A stretch of DNA of 64,000 bases, taken from contig NZ_KN050752.1 of NCBI RefSeq assembly GCF_000745775.1, forward strand, positions 357,074 to 421,073, read 5' to 3'. This DNA is from Flavobacterium sp. ASV13 (GTDB taxonomy: Bacteria > Bacteroidota > Bacteroidia > Flavobacteriales > Flavobacteriaceae). This document shows, piece after piece, positions 1-6,593 of this stretch (its first letter is position 1; the number at the start of each line of letters is the position of its first letter). The notes beneath the pieces are model-generated. The model was not told where the DNA came from, searched no databases, and saw only the letters and a list, made by a program, of their open reading frames with translations. The position numbers and the translations under genes were made by a program.

Positions 1-2
1 GC

Positions 3-569
3 GCCATCGAAAATAAAATGGCGGGTAAGGAAGTTTATTTCGATCATGACTGGGAACCAATTGAAAAAATTTCGAATAATCTTCAAAAAGCGGTAATCGC
101 CAGCGAAGACGGAACTTTTTTATCACACAACGGTTTCGATTTTAAAGCACTTCAAAAAGCATATAAAAGCAACGAACGCGGTCGCCGAATCCGAGGCGGA
201 AGTACCATTTCGCAACAAACGGCCAAAAACGTATTTTTATGGCAAGGAAAAAGTTACCTGCGAAAAGGCTTAGAAGCTTATTTTACTGTTTTGATTGAGA
301 TCATCTGGGGCAAAGAAAGAATCATGGAAGTTTATTTGAACAGTATAGAAATGGGCGACGGAGTTTATGGCGCTTATGCAGCGACTGAACATTGGTACCG
401 CCGTGATGCTTCGAGCTTGACACCGATGCAGGCTGCAGGAATTGCCGCAATTCTTCCAAATCCAAGAAAATTCAAGGCAACAGGTTCTTCAAGTTATATT
501 AATAGACGAAAAGAAAGAATTGTTCGCGAAATGCGCTACGTTGGAAAAATAAATTACGATGGTAAATAA
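3..569 (+). CDS. mtgA: Monofunctional peptidoglycan transglycosylase (5' part missing)
   Basis: GT51 glycosyltransferase that polymerises lipid II into glycan strands at the outer face of the inner membrane. The family signatures are visible in order: the catalytic-Glu motif ASEDGTF, the RGGSTISQQTAKN motif, the KxxEAY/WGKERIMEVYLN helix region and the GAYAATEHWYR motif. The reading frame stays open to the left edge, so the ATG at 18 is internal; the N-terminal membrane anchor lies outside the window. No transpeptidase domain follows, so this is the monofunctional form and not a class A PBP. The stop overlaps the next gene by 11 bp, which suggests co-translation. Family assignment is secure; completeness upstream cannot be judged. 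Confidence 0.93.
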   Translation, partial: AIENKMAGKEVYFDHDWEPIEKISNNLQKAVIASEDGTFLSHNGFDFKALQKAYKSNERGRRIRGGSTISQQTAKNVFLWQGKSYLRKGLEAYFTVLIEIIWGKERIMEVYLNSIEMGDGVYGAYAATEHWYRRDASSLTPMQAAGIAAILPNPRKFKATGSSSYINRRKERIVREMRYVGKINYDGK

Positions 570-1515
570 AAACGTTTTTCTGGCGGTTTTTCTGCTCGTA
601 ACAACTTTGGTTTTCGGACAGGGAAATACAAAAGAATTCGGTTTTATCTCTGATAATGATTTATATACATCGTCTAAAAATGATATGTATTATACCAATG
701 GTTTAGAGCTTTTTTTTCGTTATTTATCCAAAAACGAAAACGAAAAAATCAATAAAAAAATAACCGAATTTCGTTTAGGGCAATACATTTACAATCCAAG
801 ATATATCAATCAAACGGCTGTAGATATTAATGATCGTCCTTTTACCGGTTATCTTTTCGCAGAAGTTGGACGCAGTTTTTTCTACCAAAGTGAATCAGCC
901 CTAAAAACTGATTTTCAATTGGGTTACATGGGGCCAAATGCTTTTGGACGAGAAACTCAGGAAAGTTTTCATCATCTTATTGGTTATAAAAGAGTGTATG
1001 GTTGGGAAAATCAGTTGCATAATGCTCTTGCTGTTCAGGCGCATGCTATGTATTCGAAGAAATTATTTCCGAGTAAACACAATGATTTTATAGATCTTCA
1101 TTTTCAGTCAGAAGCTAATTTGGGAACTATTTTTACAGGCGTTTCAACAGGATTTCTCACCCGAATTGGGTTTAAAAAACTCCAGCCAATTTACGATTCC
1201 AATTTGCATGATGCTTCTGTAAGTTCAGTACCACAATATGAAATCCGTGAATTTTATTTTTATGCCATGCCAAGTGTGAATTATCAGTTTTATGATGCTA
1301 CAATTCAAGGAAGCATGTTCAGCGACACGAGTCCAGTAACTTTCGATTTAGAACCGCTTCGTTTCAACGCCGAGTTTGGTTTGAAATACCGCCATAACAA
1401 ATTCAATATTTCGTATTCTTTTCTTTACCGAGGCCGAGAGTTGAAAGATCCTGGAATTGATACTAATTCGGGGTATTTTTATGGATCGATCAGGTTGGGT
1501 TTTTTATTGAGGTAG
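559..1515 (+). CDS. LpxR-like outer-membrane lipid A deacylase (DUF2219)
   Basis: Predicted outer-membrane beta-barrel of 318 aa with a Sec signal peptide (cleavage near FGQ, residue 21). The N-terminal block SDNDLYTSSKND followed by YYTNG and the later HHLIGYKRVYGWENQL block match the LpxR/DUF2219 family, whose members remove the 3'-linked acyl chains of lipid A. The Asn-Asp pair near the mature N-terminus and the His of the central block are the positions where the family has its catalytic residues. It overlaps mtgA by 11 bp, forming a two-gene envelope unit closed by the hairpin at 1521. Family membership is well supported; the enzymatic activity is inferred. Confidence 0.8.
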   Translation: MVNKNVFLAVFLLVTTLVFGQGNTKEFGFISDNDLYTSSKNDMYYTNGLELFFRYLSKNENEKINKKITEFRLGQYIYNPRYINQTAVDINDRPFTGYLFAEVGRSFFYQSESALKTDFQLGYMGPNAFGRETQESFHHLIGYKRVYGWENQLHNALAVQAHAMYSKKLFPSKHNDFIDLHFQSEANLGTIFTGVSTGFLTRIGFKKLQPIYDSNLHDASVSSVPQYEIREFYFYAMPSVNYQFYDATIQGSMFSDTSPVTFDLEPLRFNAEFGLKYRHNKFNISYSFLYRGRELKDPGIDTNSGYFYGSIRLGFLLR

Positions 1516-1520
1516 GTTTT

Positions 1521-1553
1521 TTAATAAAAAAGCCATAACTTTTGTCATGGCTT
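1521..1553. terminator. Bidirectional hairpin terminator
   Basis: AAAAAGCCATAAC pairs with GTCATGGCTTTTT across a short loop. It has a T-run on the plus strand behind the lpxR-like gene and also a T-run when read on the minus strand. Confidence 0.75.
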
Positions 1554-1974
1554 TTTGGTATTTATCTATAATGTGAATTTCCTATCTTAATAATTTCGGG
1601 GTACTAATTCAGAAATATTTAAAAATGATACTTAATTCAAAAACAGATACTTATTTTTTTCTTAAAGATTTGAACGTGCTTTGGTCTTCTTTAGAAGAAT
1701 ATTCTACTTAAATTTTTTGCAAAAGTACAAACAACATGTTGATTAATTCTCAATTTAAGGTTAAATTTTTGTTTTTTATTTAAAATAGTAATTTTAAAAA
1801 GCTCTAAAATTGCTTAATAGTTAATTTTAGGGCAAAAAAAGCTTTCAAATTAATACATAAATTGTTTTTTGTAAATAATAAAAAGGTTCTTACTTATTTT
1901 TTAAATAACAGGCTTAACTTTTAGATAATATACAGAAATCAAAAAAGCTTTATTTTTAGAATAAAATTCACCTT
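1554..1974. other. 421-bp gap, no ORF; possible minus-strand small RNA
   Basis: No open frame of note on either strand. Reading the minus strand, a TACTTTTG -7-like box lies at 1720-1727 and the next hairpin with a T-run is the one at 1521-1553. A minus-strand transcript of about 190 nt without an ATG is therefore possible. The right part (1730-1970) is very AT-rich leader for the 58-aa gene, with nothing else recognised. Confidence 0.3.
1720..1727 (-). promoter_or_regulatory. Orphan TACTTTTG -7 box
   Basis: Perfect TAnnTTTG match on the minus strand followed by GC, but with no TTTG at the usual 19-20 nt upstream distance. No annotated gene follows it. Confidence 0.25.
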
Positions 1975-2151
1975 ATGGATATCAATTGGAATATAATAGG
2001 AATTGTGGTAATCTTGGTTATAGTTTTGGTTGTGCTGACAATCAGAAAAAACCAGAGAGAGAAAAAGAAATTGGAAAATTTGCTGAATAACGATTTCAAA
2101 AAAGCAGAAAAAGATAGAGTGGATGCTGATGATTCGGCAAATGAAAAATAA
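1975..2151 (+). CDS. 58-aa single-pass membrane protein
   Basis: ATG-initiated frame of 58 codons. It reads as a short N-terminus (MDINWN), one strongly hydrophobic helix at about residues 7-23, then a charged tail rich in Lys, Glu and Asp that ends in SANEK. The layout (N-out or N-in anchor plus coiled, charged tail) is typical of real small membrane proteins and unlike random translation. A hairpin terminator follows 27 bp after the stop, consistent with a monocistronic unit. The function is unknown and I recognise no family. Confidence rests on composition and context only. Confidence 0.6.
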   Translation: MDINWNIIGIVVILVIVLVVLTIRKNQREKKKLENLLNNDFKKAEKDRVDADDSANEK

Positions 2152-2177
2152 TTAGAAATTAGTTTTTCTAAAAAAAT

Positions 2178-2213
2178 AAAACCCTTGTAAAACAGAATTT
2201 ACAAGGGTTTTTT
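2178..2213 (+). terminator. Hairpin terminator after the 58-aa gene
   Basis: AAAACCCTTGTAAA pairs with TTTACAAGGGTTTT around a 5-nt loop and is followed by a T-run. Confidence 0.8.
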
Positions 2214-2231
2214 ATTTTGTGGAGAATACCG

Positions 2232-2247
2232 TCCCGATGCATCGGGA
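2232..2247. repeat. 16-bp palindrome TCCCGATGCATCGGGA, copy 1
   Basis: Perfect palindrome sitting in the T-loop position of the tRNA remnant. It shares its arms TCCCGAT/ATCGGGA with the copies at 2261, 2713 and 10691. Confidence 0.85.
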
Positions 2248-2260
2248 GAACCGGTCGCCT

Positions 2261-2276
2261 TCCCGATGCATCGGGA
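2261..2276. repeat. 16-bp palindrome TCCCGATGCATCGGGA, copy 2
   Basis: Identical to the copy at 2232 and located where the anticodon arm of the tRNA remnant should be. Confidence 0.85.
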
Positions 2277-2280
2277 TACT

Positions 2281-2529
2281 CTAGCCTTTTGTTGTAATTA
2301 GGTTTTCGATATATTTTCTGCTTTTCATTTTTTTGATTTGTAATTCTCTTTGACAAGCTTCACTTCGAGTAGGAAAGGTTTCAAAATATTTTATTTCCCA
2401 ATCTTTAGCCTTTTTTGTGAATTTGCTTCTGCTATTTAAATGATCTTGTAAACGTTGCTCAATATTTTGGCAAGACCCAATATAATATTTGTTGAGCAAA
2501 GAAGAATATAAAATATAAGTGTAAAACAT
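2281..2529 (-). CDS. GIY-YIG nuclease-domain protein ending inside a tRNA remnant
   Basis: 82-aa single-domain GIY-YIG protein. TYILYS (GIY strand) is followed by KYYIGS (YIG strand), then RLQDH with the catalytic-type Arg, and SEACQRE with the metal-binding Glu, in family order. I chose the ATG at 2529, because the longer frame (start 2565) would begin inside the tRNA terminator hairpin. Free-standing proteins of this type are often mis-named UvrC-like; none of the other UvrC domains is present. The gene sits directly downstream of tRNA-Ala, on the same strand. Its last codons and TAG stop come from a tRNA-derived GGCTAG, so the gene and tRNA sequences have recombined. A homing-type nuclease role is inference. 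Confidence 0.8.
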   Translation of the reverse strand: MFYTYILYSSLLNKYYIGSCQNIEQRLQDHLNSRSKFTKKAKDWEIKYFETFPTRSEACQRELQIKKMKSRKYIENLITTKG

Positions 2530-2546
2530 AATTTGATATAAATGAA

Positions 2547-2582
2547 AATACCCAAACAGAATCAATTATCTGTTTGGGTATT
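2547..2582. terminator. Hairpin terminator downstream of tRNA-Ala
   Basis: AATACCCAAACAGA pairs with TCTGTTTGGGTATT, with T-runs on both strands. It lies 14 bp past the tRNA 3' end on the minus strand. Confidence 0.75.
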
Positions 2583-2596
2583 TTTTAAATTATTAG

Positions 2597-2670
2597 TGGA
2601 GAATATCGGATTCGAACCGATCACCTCTACGCTGCCAGCGTAGCGCTCTAGCCAAATGAGCTAATCCCCC
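2597..2670 (-). tRNA. tRNA-Ala (anticodon GGC)
   Basis: Full cloverleaf in 74 nt. The acceptor GGGGGAT pairs with ATTCTCC (two G-T pairs). The D-stem is GCTC/GAGC. The anticodon stem CTACG/CGTAG carries the loop CTGGCAG, giving anticodon GGC. The variable loop is 5 nt, and the T-stem ATCGG/CCGAT carries the loop TTCGAAT. The discriminator is A and CCA is not encoded. It decodes GCC/GCU alanine codons. A hairpin terminator follows and a broken copy lies just upstream. Confidence 0.93.
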
Positions 2671-2683
2671 GTGCTTTGTTTTG

Positions 2684-2758
2684 TGGAGAATATCAGATTC
2701 GAACTGTCACCTTCCCGATTTTTCATCGGGACGCTCTAGCCAAATGAGCTAATCCCCC
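2684..2758 (-). pseudogene. Broken tRNA-Ala copy with hairpin in place of the anticodon arm
   Basis: The acceptor strands, D-arm (GCTC...GAGC) and T-loop TTCGAAT match the intact tRNA-Ala 13 bp away. The anticodon arm is replaced by a 19-nt sequence (2713-2731) that forms a 7-bp stem with a 5-nt loop GAAAA, so there is no anticodon. The 5' strand of the T-stem has lost one base (ACAG against CTGAT). I call it a pseudo-tRNA and not a second functional tRNA. Confidence 0.8.
2713..2731. repeat. TCCCGAT...ATCGGGA palindrome, copy 3
   Basis: Same arms as the copies at 2232, 2261 and 10691, with centre TTTTC. It replaces the anticodon arm of the pseudo-tRNA. Confidence 0.8.
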
Positions 2759-2905
2759 TTTTTAACTTTGAGGTTGAAAAATTAAATAAGGTAATCTCTC
2801 AATACGTTAACAAATAAAGTTAAATAATTTTCAAAAAACAAATTTCAGAGAGTTTCGGGACTATTATTTTTCAAAAGCGTAACTTTACTTTTAAATCTGT
2901 TTTTT

Positions 2906-3670
2906 ATGAGTTTAGAAAATGCAAATGGAAGTTTAGAAACTTCCTTTCAAAATACTATCGCAACGGTTCAGTTTGGTCATCCTGCGAGTAATTCTTTTCC
3001 GCGTCAATTATTGAATCGCCTTACGGCAGAGATTAATTCCTTAAGCCGAAATGAAGAGGTTTCGGTTATTATTTTAAAAAGCGGAGGAGCAAAAGCATTT
3101 TGTTCCGGAGCTTCTTTTGATGAACTTTTACAGGTTGAAAATGAAGAACAGGGAACTGAATTTTTTTCTGGTTTTGCTCATTTGATCAATGCAATGCGCA
3201 ATTGCAATAAATTAATCATTGGGCGCGTTCAGGGAAAAGCAGTTGGAGGCGGTGTTGGAATTATCGCGGCTTGCGATTATACTTTCGCGACATTGCTAAG
3301 TGATGTCAAATTATCTGAACTCGCAATAGGAATTGGACCATTTGTGATTGAACCTGCTGTTTCCCGAAAAATTGGTAAAACGGCTATGTCTGAAATGACT
3401 TTAGCTCCTGAAAAATGGAAAACGGCTGAATGGGCTTTTAATAAAGGGTTATATTCAGTTTTATGCGATGCGGCCAATCTTGACTCGGAAGTAGATCATT
3501 TTGCGGAAAAACTGAGTTCTTATAATCCTGAAGCTTTATACGAAATGAAAAAAATCATTTGGGAAGGCACTGAACAATGGGAATCGCTTTTGTTTGAACG
3601 TGCGGCAATTACAGGTAAATTGGTTTTGTCTGATTTTAGCCGAAATGCTTTGACTCAGTTTAAAAAATAA
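2906..3670 (+). CDS. Enoyl-CoA hydratase/isomerase family protein
   Basis: 254-aa crotonase-fold protein acting on acyl-CoA thioesters. The oxyanion-hole blocks are present: KAFCSGA near residue 64 and the AVGGGVGIIAACD block near 110-122. The second catalytic position is kept in SELAIGIGP (Glu near 144). The first catalytic Glu, normally within GGGxE, is Gly here (GGGVG), as in methylglutaconyl-CoA hydratase-like relatives. Simple enoyl hydration by the two-Glu mechanism is therefore uncertain. The gene stands alone, preceded by the tRNA locus and followed by a palindromic repeat. The substrate cannot be named from sequence; degradation of branched amino acids is one option. Confidence 0.8.
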   Translation: MSLENANGSLETSFQNTIATVQFGHPASNSFPRQLLNRLTAEINSLSRNEEVSVIILKSGGAKAFCSGASFDELLQVENEEQGTEFFSGFAHLINAMRNCNKLIIGRVQGKAVGGGVGIIAACDYTFATLLSDVKLSELAIGIGPFVIEPAVSRKIGKTAMSEMTLAPEKWKTAEWAFNKGLYSVLCDAANLDSEVDHFAEKLSSYNPEALYEMKKIIWEGTEQWESLLFERAAITGKLVLSDFSRNALTQFKK

Positions 3671-3676
3671 TTTTTT

Positions 3677-3739
3677 GCCACAGATTCCACAGATTAAAAG
3701 GATTTTAGAATAATCTAACTAATCCTTTTAATCTGTGGC
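3677..3739. repeat. Intergenic inverted repeat, GCCACAGATT family
   Basis: GCCACAGATT at the left end matches AATCTGTGGC at the right end, with an AAAAGGATT/AATCCTTTT inner arm. Related copies lie at 10686-10752 and 11132-11200. It may serve as a terminator for the upstream gene. Confidence 0.75.
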
Positions 3740-3759
3740 TAAATTAAAATAATTGTAAA

Positions 3760-3936
3760 ATGAAACTTATTTTATTATTTCAAAAAGTTGACGTTGCAGA
3801 GAAAATTAAAAATGCACCAGACAGCGGTTATCAGATTGGTGTTGTCATTGGATCTTTTATTCCGTTTCTGATTTTAGGCGGAATTGCTTTGTGGATGTAT
3901 AACCGTGCTAAAAAAAGAGACGAAAACGGTTATTAA
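3760..3936 (+). CDS. 58-aa single-pass membrane protein upstream of queD
   Basis: ATG frame of 58 codons with a charged N-terminal third (VDVAEKIKNAPDS), one hydrophobic helix at about residues 25-46, then the basic tail NRAKKRDENGY. The stop is 33 bp before the queD start and the orientation is the same, so they may share a transcript. I know of no named family. It is 58 aa, like the protein at 1975, but there is no clear similarity between the two. Function unknown; called coding because of the coherent membrane-anchor layout and the tight spacing. Confidence 0.6.
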   Translation: MKLILLFQKVDVAEKIKNAPDSGYQIGVVIGSFIPFLILGGIALWMYNRAKKRDENGY

Positions 3937-3969
3937 TTTGTAAATTTGCAAGCTTAAAATTAAACATCG

Positions 3970-4422
3970 ATGAGTAATATCAGAATTACAAAACAATTTA
4001 GTTTCGAAACCGGTCACGCTTTGTACGGTTATGACGGAAAATGCAAGAACGTTCACGGACACAGTTATAAATTGTCGGTAACCGTTATTGGTTCGCCAAT
4101 TACAGACCGATCGAATGTGAAATTCGGAATGGTAATTGATTTTTCTGACCTAAAGAAAATTGTAAAAGAAGAAATCGTCGATCAGTTTGATCATGCAACG
4201 GTTTTCAATCAAACTACACCGCATATCGAATTGGCAAACGAATTGAAAAATCGTGGTCACCATGTTATTTTAGTTGATTATCAGCCAACAAGTGAAAATA
4301 TGGTGGTTGATTTTGCTGAAAGAATTGTGGCTCGCCTTCCAAAAGGAATTTCTCTTTTTTCTCTTAAACTTCAGGAAACAGAATCTTCATTTGCAGAATG
4401 GTACGCAAGTGATAATTTGTAA
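3970..4422 (+). CDS. queD: 6-carboxy-5,6,7,8-tetrahydropterin synthase (QueD)
   Basis: 150-aa T-fold enzyme of queuosine/7-deazaguanine synthesis that converts 7,8-dihydroneopterin triphosphate to 6-carboxytetrahydropterin. Zinc ligands are visible as His16 (FETGHA) and His29/His31 (NVHGHSY), and the catalytic Cys25 lies in GKCKNVHGH. The PTSENM and LQETESSFAEW blocks complete the substrate pocket. Length and motif spacing are typical of QueD and not of mammalian PTPS. It follows a 58-aa membrane protein and precedes lpxH on the same strand. The other queuosine genes are not in the window. Confidence 0.92.
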   Translation: MSNIRITKQFSFETGHALYGYDGKCKNVHGHSYKLSVTVIGSPITDRSNVKFGMVIDFSDLKKIVKEEIVDQFDHATVFNQTTPHIELANELKNRGHHVILVDYQPTSENMVVDFAERIVARLPKGISLFSLKLQETESSFAEWYASDNL

Positions 4423-4490
4423 TTAGTAAAAAGTAAATTGTGAAAAGTAAAACGTTTCACATCTCACAAATCATATTTCACAAAAAATAA

Positions 4491-5234
4491 ATGAAAAAAA
4501 TATATTTTGCCTCAGATCAGCATTTTGGTGCGCCAACTCCTGAGTTGAGTTTGCCACGCGAAAAAAAATTCGTGGCTTGGCTTGACGAGGTTAAAGAAGA
4601 TGCAGAAGCTATTTTTTTGCTTGGTGATTTATTTGATTTTTGGTTCGAATATAAAACGGTTGTGCCGAAAGGTTTTGTGCGTATTTTGGGAAAATTAGCC
4701 GAAATTCGCGACAGCGGAATTCCGATTTATTTTTTCGTCGGAAATCATGATTTATGGATGAATGATTATTTTGAAACCGAATTGAATATTCCGGTTTATC
4801 ACGATAACAAAGAATTTACTTTTAACGAAAAAACCTTTTTAATTGGTCACGGTGACGGAAAAGGTCCTGGCGACAAAGGTTATAAACGAATGAAGAAGGT
4901 TTTTACGAATCCGTTTTCAAAATGGCTTTTTCGTTGGCTTCATCCAGATGTTGGTGTTAGTTTAGCGCAATATCTTTCGGTTAAAAATAAATTGATTTCG
5001 GGCGATGAAGATGTGAAATTTCTAGGTGAAGAAAACGAATGGTTGGTTTTATACGCCAAACGTAAACTCGAAACCAAACATTACAATTACTTCATTTTTG
5101 GGCATCGCCATTTACCTATGATAATTCCAGTTGGAGAAGATTCAAATTATGTAAATCTTGGCGATTGGATTGGTTATTTTACTTATGGGGTTTTTGATGG
5201 TGAGAATTTTGAACTTAAAAAATTCGAAAAATAA
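4491..5234 (+). CDS. lpxH: UDP-2,3-diacylglucosamine diphosphatase (LpxH)
   Basis: 247-aa calcineurin-like metallophosphoesterase of lipid A synthesis; it hydrolyses UDP-2,3-diacylglucosamine to lipid X at the inner membrane. Metal-site motifs appear in order: SDQHFG (Asp9, His11), GDLFDFW, GNHD, GHGDG and GHRH. The long Trp/Lys/Arg-rich insertion between GHGDG and GHRH (KWLFRWLHP region) is the membrane-contacting cap of LpxH enzymes. The leader between queD and this ATG has AGTAAA/GTGAAA-type short repeats. A related phosphoesterase function cannot be excluded, but LpxH is the best fit. Confidence 0.88.
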   Translation: MKKIYFASDQHFGAPTPELSLPREKKFVAWLDEVKEDAEAIFLLGDLFDFWFEYKTVVPKGFVRILGKLAEIRDSGIPIYFFVGNHDLWMNDYFETELNIPVYHDNKEFTFNEKTFLIGHGDGKGPGDKGYKRMKKVFTNPFSKWLFRWLHPDVGVSLAQYLSVKNKLISGDEDVKFLGEENEWLVLYAKRKLETKHYNYFIFGHRHLPMIIPVGEDSNYVNLGDWIGYFTYGVFDGENFELKKFEK

Positions 5235-5237
5235 GTT

Positions 5238-5279
5238 AGTCAAAAGTCGAAAGCCTAAAGTCGAAAGTCAAAAGTTATC
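5238..5279. repeat. 7-nt period array (AGTCAAA type)
   Basis: Six units in perfect 7-nt register: AGTCAAA, AGTCGAA, AGCCTAA, AGTCGAA, AGTCAAA, AGTTATC. It lies between the convergent lpxH and cytochrome genes. Confidence 0.75.
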
Positions 5280-5298
5280 GAGTTAAATGCTATGTTGC

Positions 5299-6510
5299 TT
5301 ATTTTGCAGCCATTGGATAAATACCGATTTTATGCGTTCGCAGAATATATTCAGAAAGTTGCTTACTGCTTGAAAGCTGAAATTTAATTGCTCCTGATGC
5401 TTTTTTCGGCATATGACATTCCACACAATTAGAAGCCATTAGTTTTTCCGGCATTATTTTGAGCGTTTTTTCATTGTGTTTCAAGCCTTGGTGGCAATTC
5501 ATACAAATTTTGGAATACGAAGCCATATTTTTAGAAGCATTTTCATGAGGATTATGACATGTAATGCAATCCATTTTTTCACTATTGATAAAACACTTGC
5601 TTTGCGCCATTAATCGAAATTGATTTCCATGGACATCAAATTGTGCTGTATCTGTAATGCTTCTGGTTGCTCTGTAAAACTCAGATAAATTATCTCCCGG
5701 TTTAAAATCAAAACGAGATTTTAATTTCATTCCATCATTTCCAGCATGACAAAGTGCGCAGGCATCTAGTCTTTGTTGTTTATTTAAATTTTTAAAACTT
5801 GTAATGCTGTTTGCAATTTTTACATTCGGGTTTTTCAAATGAAATTCGACATGTTTTTTAGCCGGACCATGACAACGTTCGCAATCAATTCCATAAACAA
5901 TCGTTTCCTTTTTGATGATATCTTCAACATCCATAGACATCATGTTTTTTTCTGCAGAATTTTGATTCACATCTCGGCTGCTGGCATTTGAGGCGTGGCA
6001 AGAATAGCAGTCTTTCACTACCATTCGGTCAAAATAAGGTTTATCTGCTGGGAAACCTGGACTTGTTGCCCAATTATTTATAGAGTTATAATAAGAAATA
6101 GGTAACTCGTAAGTATTGTTTTCACGCCAATATACTGAAGTCTGCGCATGTTTTGTTCCAAATACAATTTCAAATTTATGCGACTGAACTTCTTTTCCGT
6201 TTTTATATAAAATCTGAAAAAGACTGTCGCCGCGTTTTTCCATGACTAGTTTTGTGTCTTTGTCATAAATAAAAGTATGATTGCCTTTGTCAAAATCACC
6301 AAGTACGTTTTCTAAAGTTGCCGGAGCAGTCGCTTTAAAATGAGAGCTCTTCAAAGCCATGTCATATTGCGTTTGATGGCACTGAATACAGCTTTCAGAG
6401 CCTGCATAATCAGTACCGCGCGGGTCGATGTAATCGTCAGAAGAATTTTTGCAGCTTGTAAAAACTACCGTAAAAAGTATAAAAGCAAAAAGAATGCGTG
6501 TTTTTTCCAT
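5299..6510 (-). CDS. Heptaheme c-type cytochrome lipoprotein
   Basis: 403-aa lipoprotein: the signal segment ends at lipobox FTSC (Cys20), so it is membrane-anchored on the periplasmic side or surface-exposed. Seven CXXCH haem-binding motifs are seen in order: CIQCH (41-45), CYSCH, CERCH, CALCH, CITCH, CMNCH and CVECH. The clustering (pairs near the C-terminus, PKK after the last) resembles cytochrome c554/NrfA-like multihaem modules. It could carry electrons to a terminal reductase, but no catalytic subunit lies nearby. It is flanked by a convergent lpxH and an unrelated upstream gene, so the operon context is silent about its partner. The multihaem call is certain; the role is not. Confidence 0.85.
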   Translation of the reverse strand: MEKTRILFAFILFTVVFTSCKNSSDDYIDPRGTDYAGSESCIQCHQTQYDMALKSSHFKATAPATLENVLGDFDKGNHTFIYDKDTKLVMEKRGDSLFQILYKNGKEVQSHKFEIVFGTKHAQTSVYWRENNTYELPISYYNSINNWATSPGFPADKPYFDRMVVKDCYSCHASNASSRDVNQNSAEKNMMSMDVEDIIKKETIVYGIDCERCHGPAKKHVEFHLKNPNVKIANSITSFKNLNKQQRLDACALCHAGNDGMKLKSRFDFKPGDNLSEFYRATRSITDTAQFDVHGNQFRLMAQSKCFINSEKMDCITCHNPHENASKNMASYSKICMNCHQGLKHNEKTLKIMPEKLMASNCVECHMPKKASGAIKFQLSSSKQLSEYILRTHKIGIYPMAAK

Positions 6511-6593
6511 TGCCGTAAATATACTTTTTTTTGAAGTAAATCAAAATATATTTCAATAATGAAAAAATGCTGTTAAAATATTTAGAATAATTC

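Larger units (their letters stand above)
2220..2286 (-). pseudogene. 3' tRNA remnant carrying two inserted palindromes
   Basis: Read on the minus strand this starts with GGCTAGAG (D-loop/D-stem of tRNA-Ala at 2597-2670) and ends with the acceptor strand ATTCTCCA. The 5' acceptor strand is missing. Where the anticodon arm should be there is the palindrome at 2261-2276. The T-loop is interrupted after TTC by the palindrome at 2232-2247, leaving the T-stem halves CCGG and CGG around it. It cannot fold as a working tRNA. The neighbouring GIY-YIG ORF takes its stop codon from the GGCTAG of this remnant. Confidence 0.75.

Noticed and set aside
2168..2356. 62-codon minus-strand frame across the tRNA remnant and terminator
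   Set aside because: Covers the terminator hairpin, the palindromes and the GIY-YIG 3' end; not a gene.
2684..2758. Second functional tRNA-Ala
   Set aside because: The anticodon arm is a 7-bp hairpin with a GAAAA loop, and the T-stem has lost a base, so it cannot decode.
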